Origin: Azospirillum cavernae
Lineage (GTDB): Bacteria > Pseudomonadota > Alphaproteobacteria > Azospirillales > Azospirillaceae
DNA length: 64,000 bases
NCBI RefSeq assembly: GCF_003590795.1
Contig: NZ_QYUL01000001.1
Coordinates: 188,501-252,500 of the forward strand
Reading direction: 5' to 3'
Part shown: positions 26,698 through 35,818 of the stretch, in pieces
Layout: every line of letters begins with the position of its first letter
Numbering within the stretch: the stretch's first letter is position 1
The notes under the pieces: model-generated
Seen by the model: only the letters and a program-made list of their open reading frames with translations
Database searches by the model: none
What the model was told of the DNA's origin: nothing
Position numbers and translations under genes: made by a program

Positions 26698-28569
26698 TCA
26701 ATGATTCAGGCGGAAGTGATAGGCGATGGTTTCCTTGAAACTCTTCACCAAAGCCAGACAATCCTTGAACTGGTCATGGTCGAGCTTCCCCAGCCGGTCG
26801 GGGTGGACCATGTTGTCGATGGCCAGCTCCGCGTTCGGATCGCCCCCGGCCTCGCTGGGCGAATCGACGCGCGCCTTCAGCCGGATGGTGGACAGGATGG
26901 TGAGCGCCTCCACCAACTCCCCGGCCAGCTTGCGGTCCAACGCCCCCGCCTCGGCCAACGCCCAGATGCGGGCGACGGTGTTGGTCTCCACCATGTGCTT
27001 TTCCAGGGCCAGCGCGCGCACGCCGTGGACGATGGGGAAGATGCCCGCCTTCTTGATGTCCACCGGCTCCGCTCGGCGCCGCTCGAACAGGGCGGCGAAC
27101 AGGCCCGACGGCGTGTCGAACGCCAAAGTCGGGCGGGCGAATTGGCTGAAGAACATCTGGTTGTCCTGCAACCGGCTCAACAGATAGCCCTTGGCCTCGT
27201 CCAGCAGGCTGGAATCCCCGGCGACGGGGGCGGCGTCGTAGAAGATGGCGAGATTCATCGCCGCCGCTTCGTCCGGGTGGTGGATCCAGTGGAAGATCGA
27301 ATCCTTGTACCCGGCCAGCGGGCGGGTCCAATCGGGGTTGGACACCATGATGTTGCCCGGACAAGGCGGGTAGCCGAAAGACACCAGATGGCGCGAGAAG
27401 GCGGCGACGATGCTGGGCAAAGCCGGGCAATCATAGCCGTCGCGCAGGATCAGGCCGTTGTCCTGGTCGGTTTTCAGCACCTGCTCGCCGCGCCCCTCGC
27501 TGCCCATGACGATCAGGCAGGAATTTTCCAAAAGGTCGGGCGGGGCCAGCAGCTCGAACAGCTTGCGGAAGATGCGGCGGTTCAGTTCGGTGACGAGGTC
27601 GGCGATGAAGGCGACCTTGACGCCGGTGGCGTGCAGGGTGCGGATCAGCGCGACGATGGACAGGCTGGCTTGGCGCAGATCCTCAGGCGAATCGGCGTGT
27701 TCGACCTGAAGCCCGATCACCTGGGAATGGTTGGACAGCACGGCCAGCAGGTCGCTTTGCCCCAACAGCCCGACCACCGCGCCGTTTTCGGTGACGACGA
27801 CGCGGCGCACCGCGTGTTTGGTCATCAGCACCAGCGCGTTGAACAGCAGATCGTCGCGGTCGATGGTCAGCAGCCCGTAGCGGGCGAGCGGCCCGACCGG
27901 CGCGTCCACCGGGCGGCCTTCCAGCACCACCCGGTCGCGCAGGTCGGTGCCGGTCAGGATGCCGACGCGCTCCCCCTCCGGCCCGTTGTCGCGAACCAGA
28001 ACGCTGCTGGCGTGGTTGCGTTTCATGACGTCGGCGGCGTCGCGCAGGCTGGCGTCGCCCGCGACGAACAGCGGCGGGTGCAGATAGGCTTGCCGGATGC
28101 GGGCCATGGTCAGCGCCGCCATTTCCCGGTTGGAGCGTTCCGCCGCCAGCGCCCGCATCCGCTGGGCGAATTCGCCGATCACCGCCGCGCCGAATTCTGG
28201 ATTCTCGCGGGCCAGCCCTTCCAGAACCGGGCGGGGAATGACATGGCAAACCGTGTCGTCCGCCGCGACGAAGCTGCGGATCGGCCCGCCGCCATAGAGG
28301 GAGGCGAGGTCGAAGCGGTCGCCCGGCCCGTGCAGCGCGGCGATCTCGCCGCCATGGCGCTCCTGCACCGCCCCGCGCAGCACGACGAACAGCGCGTCGG
28401 TGGGATCGTCGCGGCCCAGAACGACGCTGTCCTTGGCGTACAGGCCGATGTCGAGCGCGGCTGTGAGGCCGTCGCGCTGGTCCGCCGTCAACAGATCGAA
28501 GGGCGGACGGTCGCAATCGAAAGCGCCCGGATCGGGCCGGGCCACATCGGGCCGGGAAAGGTCGGACAC
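26698..28569 (-). CDS. cNMP-binding, CBS and DUF294 nucleotidyltransferase-like protein
   Basis: 623 residues. Domains in order: cyclic-nucleotide-binding-like (about 25-145), two CBS repeats (about 165-285), a DUF294 nucleotidyltransferase-like domain with MGSEGRGEQVLKTDQDNGL at about 350-370 (the GSxxRxEQxxxTDQDN signature, as in GlnD/GlnE-like enzymes), and a DUF294 C-terminal helical domain. Such proteins accompany ActP-type acetate symporters and are thought to sense adenylates and modify or regulate transport. The start is a GTG with GGAG upstream. A terminator separates it from actP. Confidence 0.88.
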   Translation of the reverse strand: MSDLSRPDVARPDPGAFDCDRPPFDLLTADQRDGLTAALDIGLYAKDSVVLGRDDPTDALFVVLRGAVQERHGGEIAALHGPGDRFDLASLYGGGPIRSFVAADDTVCHVIPRPVLEGLARENPEFGAAVIGEFAQRMRALAAERSNREMAALTMARIRQAYLHPPLFVAGDASLRDAADVMKRNHASSVLVRDNGPEGERVGILTGTDLRDRVVLEGRPVDAPVGPLARYGLLTIDRDDLLFNALVLMTKHAVRRVVVTENGAVVGLLGQSDLLAVLSNHSQVIGLQVEHADSPEDLRQASLSIVALIRTLHATGVKVAFIADLVTELNRRIFRKLFELLAPPDLLENSCLIVMGSEGRGEQVLKTDQDNGLILRDGYDCPALPSIVAAFSRHLVSFGYPPCPGNIMVSNPDWTRPLAGYKDSIFHWIHHPDEAAAMNLAIFYDAAPVAGDSSLLDEAKGYLLSRLQDNQMFFSQFARPTLAFDTPSGLFAALFERRRAEPVDIKKAGIFPIVHGVRALALEKHMVETNTVARIWALAEAGALDRKLAGELVEALTILSTIRLKARVDSPSEAGGDPNAELAIDNMVHPDRLGKLDHDQFKDCLALVKSFKETIAYHFRLNH

Positions 28570-28594
28570 GGGCGCCGCTCCGTCGGACAGAGGA

Positions 28595-28628
28595 CAAAAA
28601 AAGACGCCCCTGGAAGGTCCAGGGGCGT
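28595..28628 (-). terminator. Terminator between actP and the DUF294 gene
   Basis: On the minus strand ACGCCCCTGGA-CCT-TCCAGGGGCGT forms an 11-bp perfect stem followed by CTTTTTTT. It ends the DUF485-actP transcript or attenuates readthrough into the DUF294 gene. Confidence 0.88.
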
Positions 28629-28711
28629 TCTCAGGTTACACCCGTCCCGCAGGGCACGGGAAGTCGGGTGCGACAATTGGCGTGCGAAGCGAACCTCGCG
28701 CGGTGGTCGTG

Positions 28712-30424
28712 TTAGTGAGCCGAGGCCCCCTCCGCGCCCAGGCCGGTCTGCGACCGGACATATTGGGCTTCGAAGGCGCGGCGTTCGGCCTGCGCGCTCT
28801 CGCTGTTGTCGGTGATCGAGAAGAACCAGATGCCGGCGAAGGACAGCAGGATCGAGAACAGGCCGGGGTTGTCATACGGGAAGATCGCCGCCGGGTTGCC
28901 CAGCACGGCCTTCCACACGGTCGGGCCAAGCACGAGGAGCACGATCGCCGAGATCAAGCCGAGCGAGCCGCCCAGCACGGCGCCACGGGTGGTCATCTTG
29001 CCCCAGAACATCGACATCAGCAGGATCGGGAAGTTCGCCGACGCCGCGATGACGAAGGCCAAGCCGACCATGAAGGCCACATTCTGGTTTTCAAAGGCGA
29101 CGCCCAAGACGATCGAGACGATGCCGATGACCACCGTGGTGATCTTGGACACGCGGATCTCGTCCTGCTCGTTGGCGCGGCCCTTGGCGAAGACCGAGGC
29201 GTAGAGGTCATGGGAGACCGCCGAGGCGCCGGCCAGCGTCAGACCGGCGACCACCGCCAGGATGGTGGCGAAGGCGACGGCGGAAATGAAGCCGTAGAAC
29301 AGGTTGCCGCCCACCGCGTTGGCGGTGTGGATGGCCGCCATGTTGGTGCCGCCGATGACGTTGGCGATCACCGCCTTGGCGCCGGCCAGCGGGGCTTCCT
29401 TCAGGAACGGATAGGCGCCGTTGGCGTCGGGGGCCAGGATCAGCACGATGGCGCCGAAACCGATGATGAAGGTCAGGATGTAGAAGTAGCCGATGAAGCC
29501 CGTGGCGTAGAAGACCGACTTGCGGGCTTCCTTGGCGTCGGACACCGTGAAGAAGCGCATCAGGATGTGCGGCAGACCGGCGGTGCCGAACATCAACGCC
29601 ATGCCCAGCGATATCGCCGATACCGGATCGGTGACAAGCGCGCCCGGCGACATGATCGCCAGACCCTTCGGGTGGATGTTGACGGCGGCCTGGAACATGG
29701 CTTCGGGGTTGAAGCTGAACTTGGCCAGGATCATGAAGGCCATGAAGGAGGCGCCCGACAGCAGCATCACCGCCTTGATGATCTGCACCCAGGTCGTCGC
29801 CAGCATGCCGCCGAAGGTCACGTAACCGATCATCAGCACGCCGACGAGGATGACGGCGACCAGATAATCAAGGCCGAACAGAAGCTGGATCAGCTTGCCG
29901 GCGCCGACCATCTGGGCGATCAGGTAGAAGGTGACGGTCGCCAGCGAGCCGCAGGCCGACAGCGTGCGGATCGGCGTCTGTTGGAAGCGGTAGGACGCGA
30001 CGTCGGCGAAGGTGTATTTGCCGAGGTTGCGCAGGCGTTCCGCGATCAGGAACAGCACGATCGGCCAGCCGACCAGCCAGCCCACCGAATAGATCAACCC
30101 GTCGAAGCCCGACGAATAGACCAAACCGGCGATGCCCAGGAAGGAGGCCGCCGACATGTAGTCGCCAGCGATCGCCAGACCATTCTGGAAGCCGGTGATG
30201 CCGCCGCCGGCGGCGTAGAAATCCTTGGCCGACTTCGTGCGGCGGGCGGCCCAGAAGGTGATGCCCAGCGTCAACAGCACGAAGGCCAGGAACATGACGA
30301 TGGCTTCGTAGTTCGTCGCCTGCTTCGCCACGGCGCCGCCAATGGCGTCGGCGAAGGAGGTGGCGGGAACCAGAGCGCCGGTCGCGGCGAGCGCCGCGAC
30401 GATGCGGGAATTGGCAGCGCGCAT
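28712..30424 (-). CDS. actP: Cation/acetate symporter
   Basis: 570-residue sodium:solute symporter (SSS family) with about 13 membrane helices and an N-terminal signal-like segment. It imports acetate and other short monocarboxylates with a cation. Typical features are [33 protein letters not shown] near residues 70-105 and the [15 protein letters not shown] core. The stop of the DUF485 gene and this ATG share one base (TGATG), so they are co-translated. The downstream DUF294 and exonuclease-like genes complete a cluster known from many proteobacteria. Confidence 0.95.
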   Translation of the reverse strand: MRAANSRIVAALAATGALVPATSFADAIGGAVAKQATNYEAIVMFLAFVLLTLGITFWAARRTKSAKDFYAAGGGITGFQNGLAIAGDYMSAASFLGIAGLVYSSGFDGLIYSVGWLVGWPIVLFLIAERLRNLGKYTFADVASYRFQQTPIRTLSACGSLATVTFYLIAQMVGAGKLIQLLFGLDYLVAVILVGVLMIGYVTFGGMLATTWVQIIKAVMLLSGASFMAFMILAKFSFNPEAMFQAAVNIHPKGLAIMSPGALVTDPVSAISLGMALMFGTAGLPHILMRFFTVSDAKEARKSVFYATGFIGYFYILTFIIGFGAIVLILAPDANGAYPFLKEAPLAGAKAVIANVIGGTNMAAIHTANAVGGNLFYGFISAVAFATILAVVAGLTLAGASAVSHDLYASVFAKGRANEQDEIRVSKITTVVIGIVSIVLGVAFENQNVAFMVGLAFVIAASANFPILLMSMFWGKMTTRGAVLGGSLGLISAIVLLVLGPTVWKAVLGNPAAIFPYDNPGLFSILLSFAGIWFFSITDNSESAQAERRAFEAQYVRSQTGLGAEGASAH

Positions 30425-30726
30425 CACTTCAGTTCCTCCAGGATCTGGCGGTTCAGCTCGTCAAACTCGCCGTTCGCCCGATTGACGTAGATGCCGGTCA
30501 GGATGAAGGCGGAGACGATGGTGAAGAGGCCGATGGGAATGCCCCAGGTGGTGACACCCGCGCCAATCGGCGTGCCGAGGAAGCCCTTGCCGAAGGCGAC
30601 CAGAAGGATGAAGCCGAAATAGATCACCAGCATGGCGATCGAGAGCGTCCAGGCGAAGGCTGACCGCCGGGCGATCAACTCCTGGAACTTTGGATTGTTC
30701 ACAATCCGTTGTGTGTTCTTACTCAT
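30424..30726 (-). CDS. DUF485 membrane protein, ActP partner
   Basis: 100 residues, two membrane helices ([11 protein letters not shown] side and [17 protein letters not shown]), with the DUF485 start [20 protein letters not shown] and the end [16 protein letters not shown]. This small inner-membrane protein is encoded directly before actP in most acetate-symporter operons (yjcH in E. coli). I start at the ATG before SKNTQ; upstream sequence is promoter-like, not coding. Confidence 0.93.
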   Translation of the reverse strand: MSKNTQRIVNNPKFQELIARRSAFAWTLSIAMLVIYFGFILLVAFGKGFLGTPIGAGVTTWGIPIGLFTIVSAFILTGIYVNRANGEFDELNRQILEELK

Positions 30727-30984
30727 AGTGCGTCCCCTCACGAGTGCCGAGCGGTTGTTCGACGGTCCTTTGAGACACTCGGGCTTGTACCGTCTTTGGT
30801 GTAGGCCCTTGATCCAGCCAATTGTTTGATACAGATCATAGTTGGGCGCACCCCCGACCATGGTCGGGTCGGTCTGATGGCGTGGCGCGTTGGCGCAGTC
30901 GTGAAAAAGGCGCCGCGTTTGGCGCGGCGCCTTGCAAACTGTCAGTTTCGCCAATGGTTTCCGCCGGAATCAACCGGGGTGGGG

Positions 30985-31554
30985 TCAGGAATCCGTGCGC
31001 GGAAGCCAGGGGATGCGGTGAAATGTCACACCCTCCTCGTTCAACTCCTCGACGTCCTCCGACGACGCCTCGCCGTAGATGCCGCGCGGATCGGCCTCGC
31101 CATAATGAATGCGGCGGGCTTCCTCGGCGAATCGGTCGCCCACATAGTCGCAATTCTTCTCCACCGTGCGGCGGACCTCGGACAATTGGCGCATCACCTC
31201 GGCCACCGCCTCGCGCTGGGCGTCGTTCAGCGTCGGGGGCAGGGCGGCGACGACGTCCGCCGGGGTTGGGATGGTGGCTGGGACCGACGGCGGCGCTGGC
31301 GCGGCGGCGTTTGCGTTGGCGTCCTTGGTCTCCGTCGCGGCGTCCTTCGCCTGCGCCGCCTCGTGGGCGCGGTCAACCGCCTTGGCCACCCCCTTGGCGA
31401 TGCGCGGGGCCATCGGCGCTTTGGCGACGGCGCTGTCGCCGCAGACCGGGCAGGCGATGAGATGGGAGGCCGCTTGCTCGTCATAAGCGGCGCCGTTGCG
31501 GAACCATCCTTCGAATCGATGATCGGACGAGCATTTCAACGCGAAGAGGATCAT
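30985..31554 (-). CDS. DUF1178 family zinc-ribbon-like protein
   Basis: 189 residues. Begins with the DUF1178 start MILFALKCSSDHRFEGWF and the cysteine pair CPVCGDSAVAKAPMAPRI at about 36-53, suggesting a small zinc-binding ribbon with the earlier Cys. A middle Ala/Thr/Pro-rich linker of about 40 residues is followed by a conserved C-terminal region (EVRRTVEKNCDYVGDRFAEEARRIHYGE). Function unknown; widespread in alphaproteobacteria, often near the carbon-nitrogen hydrolase/glutaredoxin genes seen here at 43 kb. The ATG has GGTGGGG upstream. Confidence 0.85.
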   Translation of the reverse strand: MILFALKCSSDHRFEGWFRNGAAYDEQAASHLIACPVCGDSAVAKAPMAPRIAKGVAKAVDRAHEAAQAKDAATETKDANANAAAPAPPSVPATIPTPADVVAALPPTLNDAQREAVAEVMRQLSEVRRTVEKNCDYVGDRFAEEARRIHYGEADPRGIYGEASSEDVEELNEEGVTFHRIPWLPRTDS

Positions 31555-31711
31555 ATCCCCACCAAACCTCTGAGGGTCAGCGACCCGTGATAAGCAAACG
31601 TTGAGCCAGACGCCTGACATGCGCGCGGTTGCGGCGCGACTCGGCATCGGTCTTAATTCAGCACGGCGGGACCACCCGCGTCAAACCCCACCCCAATCCC
31701 GCAGGGCCACC

Positions 31712-32305
31712 GTGACCACCGATTCGCATCCCACCGCGTCCCCTTCGTCCCTGCCCCTGGCGTCGCCCTGGGTTCTGCGCTTCGCTCCGTTGGTCGCGGC
31801 GGGCGGAAGCGTCCTGGATCTGGCCTGTGGGTCGGGGCGGCATTTGCGGCTGTTCCATCAGCGTCGTCACCCGGTGGTGGGGGTGGACCGGGATTTGGGC
31901 GGGGTGGCCGATCTCGACGGGACCGATGGGGTGACGCTGGTCCAGGCCGATCTGGAGGGTGGGGCCGATCTGGAGGATGGCGGCCCGTGGCCCTTGCCCC
32001 CCGGCCAGCCTTTCGCCGGGATCGTCGTAACCAACTATCTGCACCGGCCCTTGTTCCCGGCGCTGCTGGACGCGCTGGCTCCGGGCGGGGTTCTGATTTA
32101 CGAGACCTTCGCCATCGGCAACGCCCGCTTTGGCCGCCCCTCCTCCCCCGCCTTCCTGTTGCGGGAGGGGGAGTTGCTGGATCTGACCCGCGACCGTTTG
32201 CGCGTCGTCGCCTTTGAACAAGGGGAAGTCGCCGTGCCGAAACCCGCCGTCGTGCAGCGAATTTGCGCGGTCAACGGCGCCGGAGAGCCGCAGCGGCTCG
32301 ACTGA
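31712..32305 (+). CDS. SAM-dependent methyltransferase (TehB-like)
   Basis: 197 residues. Motif I SVLDLACGSGRHLRLF, acidic loop VVGVDRDLGG, motif IV GIVVTNYLHRPLFPAL and post-motif ALAPGGVLIYETFA. It begins at a GTG with AGGG 6 bases upstream. An ATG at 31619 is in frame but would add 31 non-conserved, basic residues. It ends a few bases before the convergent Hpt/receiver gene. Substrate unknown. Confidence 0.82.
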   Translation: MTTDSHPTASPSSLPLASPWVLRFAPLVAAGGSVLDLACGSGRHLRLFHQRRHPVVGVDRDLGGVADLDGTDGVTLVQADLEGGADLEDGGPWPLPPGQPFAGIVVTNYLHRPLFPALLDALAPGGVLIYETFAIGNARFGRPSSPAFLLREGELLDLTRDRLRVVAFEQGEVAVPKPAVVQRICAVNGAGEPQRLD

Positions 32306-32311
32306 AACCGC

Positions 32312-33088
32312 TCAACCCAGATTGTATTTGGCGACGACGGCGGCGAAATCATCGCCGAAATGCTCGCCCACCCGGATCACCGACACGCCGTGAGGGATTT
32401 CCTTCAGAGACGGGTTGTCGAGGTTCAGCGAGGTCAGCAGCGCCATCGGCACGCTGTGCGTCACGCTCATGGCGCGCAGGCCGCGAATGAGGTCCAAGCC
32501 CGACAGCCCGTCCATCACCATCGAGGCGATGACCATGTCGGGCGGCACGCGCACCGCCAAGCTGATCGATTCGATGGGGTCGGTCACGGTCATGGTGCGG
32601 AAGCCGCAGGCGGCCAGTTCCGCGCCCAGCTTTTTGGCGACGACCTTGGACGGCGTCACCAGCATGATTTCGACGTTGCGGACCTCGACGTCCGTCACCT
32701 GGAATTCGTAACGGACCGGCAGGGCGCGGATGATGCGGTTGGTTTCGGCCAACAGCGGCTGTTCGGCGCGGTCCACCAACTCGGCGATGCGGTCGATGAA
32801 GAGCTGCGCGTCGGACAGTTGCCGACCCTCCAACTGCTTCAGGCCGCTGAGGTAATCCTCCAGGCGGTGGGCGACGAGGCTGACGGTGGGATAGCCGAAG
32901 CTGGTGCCCATGCCCTTGAAATTGTGGGCTTCCAAGCGCAGAACGCCGATGGTTTCCGCGTCGCTGCGCGTCCCCTTGGCGCGGCCTGTCAGGGCGGCGT
33001 TCATCACCTCCAGACGATCGCGCGCGTCGTCCACAAACTCCATGCGCAAGCGGTCTTCAAGATCATCGGTCGACAGGATCGAGGCCAT
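32312..33088 (-). CDS. Hpt domain fused to a degenerate receiver domain
   Basis: 258 residues. The N-terminal Hpt domain (about 10-110) has the phospho-histidine in EAHNFKGMGTSFGYP (His55). The C-terminal half (about 130-255) has a CheY-like strand pattern (VEIMLVTPSKVVAKKLGAEL, then RTMTVTDPIES), but the phospho-acceptor Asp is absent: the third strand reads PDMVIASMVMDG where active receivers have DLVLLDxxMPG. It should therefore pass phosphate through the histidine while the receiver works as a pseudo-receiver. No kinase is adjacent. Confidence 0.8.
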   Translation of the reverse strand: MASILSTDDLEDRLRMEFVDDARDRLEVMNAALTGRAKGTRSDAETIGVLRLEAHNFKGMGTSFGYPTVSLVAHRLEDYLSGLKQLEGRQLSDAQLFIDRIAELVDRAEQPLLAETNRIIRALPVRYEFQVTDVEVRNVEIMLVTPSKVVAKKLGAELAACGFRTMTVTDPIESISLAVRVPPDMVIASMVMDGLSGLDLIRGLRAMSVTHSVPMALLTSLNLDNPSLKEIPHGVSVIRVGEHFGDDFAAVVAKYNLG

Positions 33089-33233
33089 GGAGAGACATTC
33101 CGGCTGTTTGAGGACGGTCAGAAACACGTGCGCGCTACGCTACACCAAAATCCGGGGGCGAAACAAACGATGGCGCGACCTTCGGCAAAAAGGTCGCGCC
33201 AAACGGATAGGGCAAGCAATCGTTGCGAAACGT

Positions 33234-33779
33234 TTACAGGCGGTTCAGCAGATCCTGGAACCAGGACAGCCGGTCTTCCGCCTGGGCGATGTCGCGGTCA
33301 AGCCACGCGGCGAAATGGCCGGAATCGGCGCTGTTGACCCGCCGCAGATCCCCCAAACGCGCCAACTCCGTCTCGCACAGCGAAACGAGGTTGTCGATTT
33401 GCTCCTTCTGCGAGTCGGGATCGAGCAGATGCAGGAAGCGCAGCTTCAGCGCGATGATGAGCTTGTTGATGCCGTCCGCCGACGGGGCGCGGACGTTGGC
33501 GCGGACCAGAGTCTCAAACTCCGCCCGTCCGGCCTCGGTCGGGCCGAGCAGGGCATTGTCTTCCATCCCGCTGCCGTCCAGCGCCTCGATCAGTCCCTCG
33601 TACCGCAGCATCTCCAGCGAGGTGCCCATCAGGTCGAGCGACGGGCCGACGATGCGGTCGAGGAAATGGCGCACCGATCCGGCAAGCGCGGCGTAGCGCA
33701 GCGGCCCATCCTGCATCAAGGTGCCCAGGACGACGAGGCGCACCGCCTCTTTCGGCATCAGCGAGTTGTCACGGTACAT
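33234..33779 (-). CDS. PadR-like winged-helix regulator
   Basis: 181 residues. N-terminal winged helix (LVVLGTLMQDGPLRYAAL, then LEMLRYEGLIEAL as recognition/wing region) and a C-terminal helical PadR-like dimerisation domain ending in RLSWFQDLLNRL. Codon use is typical of the region. It lies between hemA and the Hpt gene with its own intergenic spaces, so it is likely monocistronic. Target unknown. Confidence 0.72.
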   Translation of the reverse strand: MYRDNSLMPKEAVRLVVLGTLMQDGPLRYAALAGSVRHFLDRIVGPSLDLMGTSLEMLRYEGLIEALDGSGMEDNALLGPTEAGRAEFETLVRANVRAPSADGINKLIIALKLRFLHLLDPDSQKEQIDNLVSLCETELARLGDLRRVNSADSGHFAAWLDRDIAQAEDRLSWFQDLLNRL

Positions 33780-33832
33780 GGCGAACCCCTGCGCTTGATC
33801 GTCGGACGAACGACGCGGTTGGCGAAAATGAA

Positions 33833-33867
33833 AGGAACAGATTGCGAGCGGCTCGCAATCTGTTCCT
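33833..33867 (-). terminator. Rho-independent terminator of hemA
   Basis: Perfect 16-bp stem AGGAACAGATTGCGAG with a 3-base loop, followed on the minus strand by TTTCATTTTC; 80 bp after the hemA stop. Confidence 0.85.
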
Positions 33868-33947
33868 CAACATAGGCGCCCGTCGGCCCGCTGTCCAGAG
33901 GACAAAAGGTCCGATCTGCAAACGGGTTCGCGATTCCGATCCGCGCG

Positions 33948-35162
33948 TCAGGCGGCCAGACGCAGATCCAGGCGTCCCCAGACGTCCAGCAGCGCGGCGA
34001 CCAGCCGGTCCATCTCGGCGTCGCTGTGCAGCGGCGTCGGGGTGAAGCGCAGGCGTTCGGCCCCGCGCGGCACGGTCGGGTAGTTGATCGGCTGCACATA
34101 GATGCCGTGCCGCTCCATCAACTCGTCCGAGGCCTGCTTGCAACGGTGGGCGTCGCCGACCATCACCGGCACAATGTGGCTGACCGAGGGCATCACCGGC
34201 AGACCGGCGTCGGCGAACAGGCGCTTCAGCTTGGCCGCGCGCTCCTGGTGTTGGGCGCGTTCGGTCTGGCTGTTTTTCAGATGGCGGATGCTGGCCAGCG
34301 CCCCCGCCGCGATGACCGGAGCCATCGAGGTGGAGAAGATGAACCCGGCGGCGAAGCTGCGCACGCAGTCGATCAACGCCGCCGACCCGGTGATGTAGCC
34401 GCCCTGGACGCCAAAGGCCTTGCCCAGGGTCGCCTCAATGATGGTGATCCGATCCATCGCGCCGTCGCGCTCGGCCACGCCGCCGCCGCGCGGGCCGTAC
34501 ATGCCGACCGCGTGGACCTCGTCCAGATAGGTCATCGCCCCATGCTTGTCGGCGACGTCGCACAGATCGTGGATGGGGGCGATGTCGCCGTCCATCGAAT
34601 AGACGCTTTCAAACGCCACCAGCTTGGGCCGGTCGGGCGCGAGGCCGGACAGCAGCTCGTCCAGATGCTTGGGGTCGTTGTGGCGGAAGACGTGCTTTTC
34701 CGCACCGGAGTTGCGGATGCCGGTTATCATCGAGTTGTGGTTCAGCGCGTCCGACAGAATCACGCAATTGGGCAAAACCTTGCCCAGCGTGGTCAACGTC
34801 GCGTCGTTCGACACATAGCCCGAGGTGAAGAGCAGGGCGGCGTCCTTGCCGTGCAGGTCGGCCAGCTCGCGTTCCAGCAGAACGTGATAACGGTTGGTGC
34901 CGGAGATGTTGCGCGTGCCGCCCGCGCCCGCGCCAACCTCGTCCAGCGCGTCGTGCATCGCCTTGAGCACGGCGGGGTGCTGGCCCATGCCCAGATAATC
35001 GTTGGAGCACCAGACGGTGACTTGCCGTTCGCGGTCCTGGGAATCGCGGAAGGTCGCCGTCGGGAAATTCCCGGCGTGCCGCGCCAGATCGGCGAAAAAG
35101 CGATAACGGCCATCCTGCTTGAGGGTGGCGATCTGGCTGCGGAAAAAGCTCTCGTAATCCAT
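33948..35162 (-). CDS. hemA: 5-aminolevulinate synthase
   Basis: 404-residue PLP enzyme that condenses glycine and succinyl-CoA into 5-aminolevulinate, the first haem/tetrapyrrole step in alphaproteobacteria (C4 pathway). Family marks: start [49 protein letters not shown], and the PLP lysine in [12 protein letters not shown] start at the ATG before DYESFF because ALAS enzymes begin there; an open frame 41 codons longer is not protein-like. A perfect-stem terminator follows. Its presence is a good lineage marker. Confidence 0.97.
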   Translation of the reverse strand: MDYESFFRSQIATLKQDGRYRFFADLARHAGNFPTATFRDSQDRERQVTVWCSNDYLGMGQHPAVLKAMHDALDEVGAGAGGTRNISGTNRYHVLLERELADLHGKDAALLFTSGYVSNDATLTTLGKVLPNCVILSDALNHNSMITGIRNSGAEKHVFRHNDPKHLDELLSGLAPDRPKLVAFESVYSMDGDIAPIHDLCDVADKHGAMTYLDEVHAVGMYGPRGGGVAERDGAMDRITIIEATLGKAFGVQGGYITGSAALIDCVRSFAAGFIFSTSMAPVIAAGALASIRHLKNSQTERAQHQERAAKLKRLFADAGLPVMPSVSHIVPVMVGDAHRCKQASDELMERHGIYVQPINYPTVPRGAERLRFTPTPLHSDAEMDRLVAALLDVWGRLDLRLAA

Positions 35163-35592
35163 CGCGCGCTTCCGTTCGCGGTCATCCACACCGGGTCTGT
35201 CGCACGGGAAGGGCGGAGCGAAAGAATCCATCCAACCCACGCAACGGGAAGATCGCATCTTTGGCGCCAAAGCGCCATCCGGCATTGATGCGAATCAAGC
35301 CAACCCGGATTGCACCTTCGCATGAGGCGCGCGGCCCTGTCCCTTGCGGTTGCGGCGGGGCTGCCGCGCGCGGGCGCTTTCGGCAACAAGGCCAGTGACG
35401 CGAGGCTGCTTAGGAGAGAGCGTCTTCAAGACACGGATGAACACGGATATCAACGGATGGACACGGATAAAAAATACAGATCTCAATTCGTATTCATCGG
35501 TTGAGTGGCGCCGTCGGCGTCCGTGTTAAAGGTCTTGCGCCGAGAAGCCGTCAACCTGACCCGCAACACGCTGTTCACAGGCGGAGAATGCT
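35163..35592. other. Gap with promoter of hemA and a repeat-bearing scar
   Basis: 430 bp without a convincing gene. The left part should hold the hemA promoter. From about 35400 it holds the 10-bp tandem repeat described separately. In the minus direction the repeat would translate as FFIRVHP-like peptides, a typical artefact of this repeat family. The orphan VapB gene follows at 35593. Confidence 0.55.
35431..35470. repeat. Four tandem 10-bp CGGAT repeats
   Basis: ACACGGATGA, ACACGGATAT, CAACGGATGG and ACACGGATAA follow one another with exact 10-bp spacing. The core NACGGAT is constant, the last two bases vary. Similar ACACGGAT-rich short repeats are scattered in many bacterial genomes near accessory genes. 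Confidence 0.8.
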
Positions 35593-35781
35593 ATGCGCGT
35601 CATCATCGACCTTGATGACAACCTGATCCTTGAGGCCATGGCCGCCACCGAACTGACCACGAAGAGGGCCGTCGTCGAAGAAGCGCTGCGTCGTCTCATT
35701 CGATTCAAGCAAGAGGAACGCACGTTGAGCCTGTTCGGCGCTGTCGATTGGCAAGGTGAACTGGACGACCGTCATCGGTAA
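35593..35781 (+). CDS. Orphan VapB-type antitoxin
   Basis: 62 residues with the VapB (DUF2191) pattern: MRVIIDLDDNLILEAM ribbon-helix-helix-like start, ELTTKRAVVEEALRRLI helix, and a C-terminal tail (LSLFGAVDW) that in complete pairs wraps the VapC toxin. GGAGAA precedes the ATG. The expected VapC PIN-domain gene should overlap or follow the stop; instead only 37 bp remain before the 3' end of a convergent transaminase gene. The toxin has thus been lost, or the antitoxin acts on a distant VapC. Confidence 0.75.
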   Translation: MRVIIDLDDNLILEAMAATELTTKRAVVEEALRRLIRFKQEERTLSLFGAVDWQGELDDRHR

Positions 35782-35818
35782 AGGGGGGAGCGGTCGCCCA
35801 ACTCCCCCACCTCCATCC

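Noticed and set aside
28400..30490. A 696-codon plus-strand frame antisense to actP
   Set aside because: Shadow of a clearly recognised membrane transporter; composition biased to Asp/Gly/His/Arg.
35295..35486. Minus-strand short frame with IRVHP-like peptides
   Set aside because: It is a translation of the 10-bp CGGAT tandem repeat, a familiar annotation artefact.
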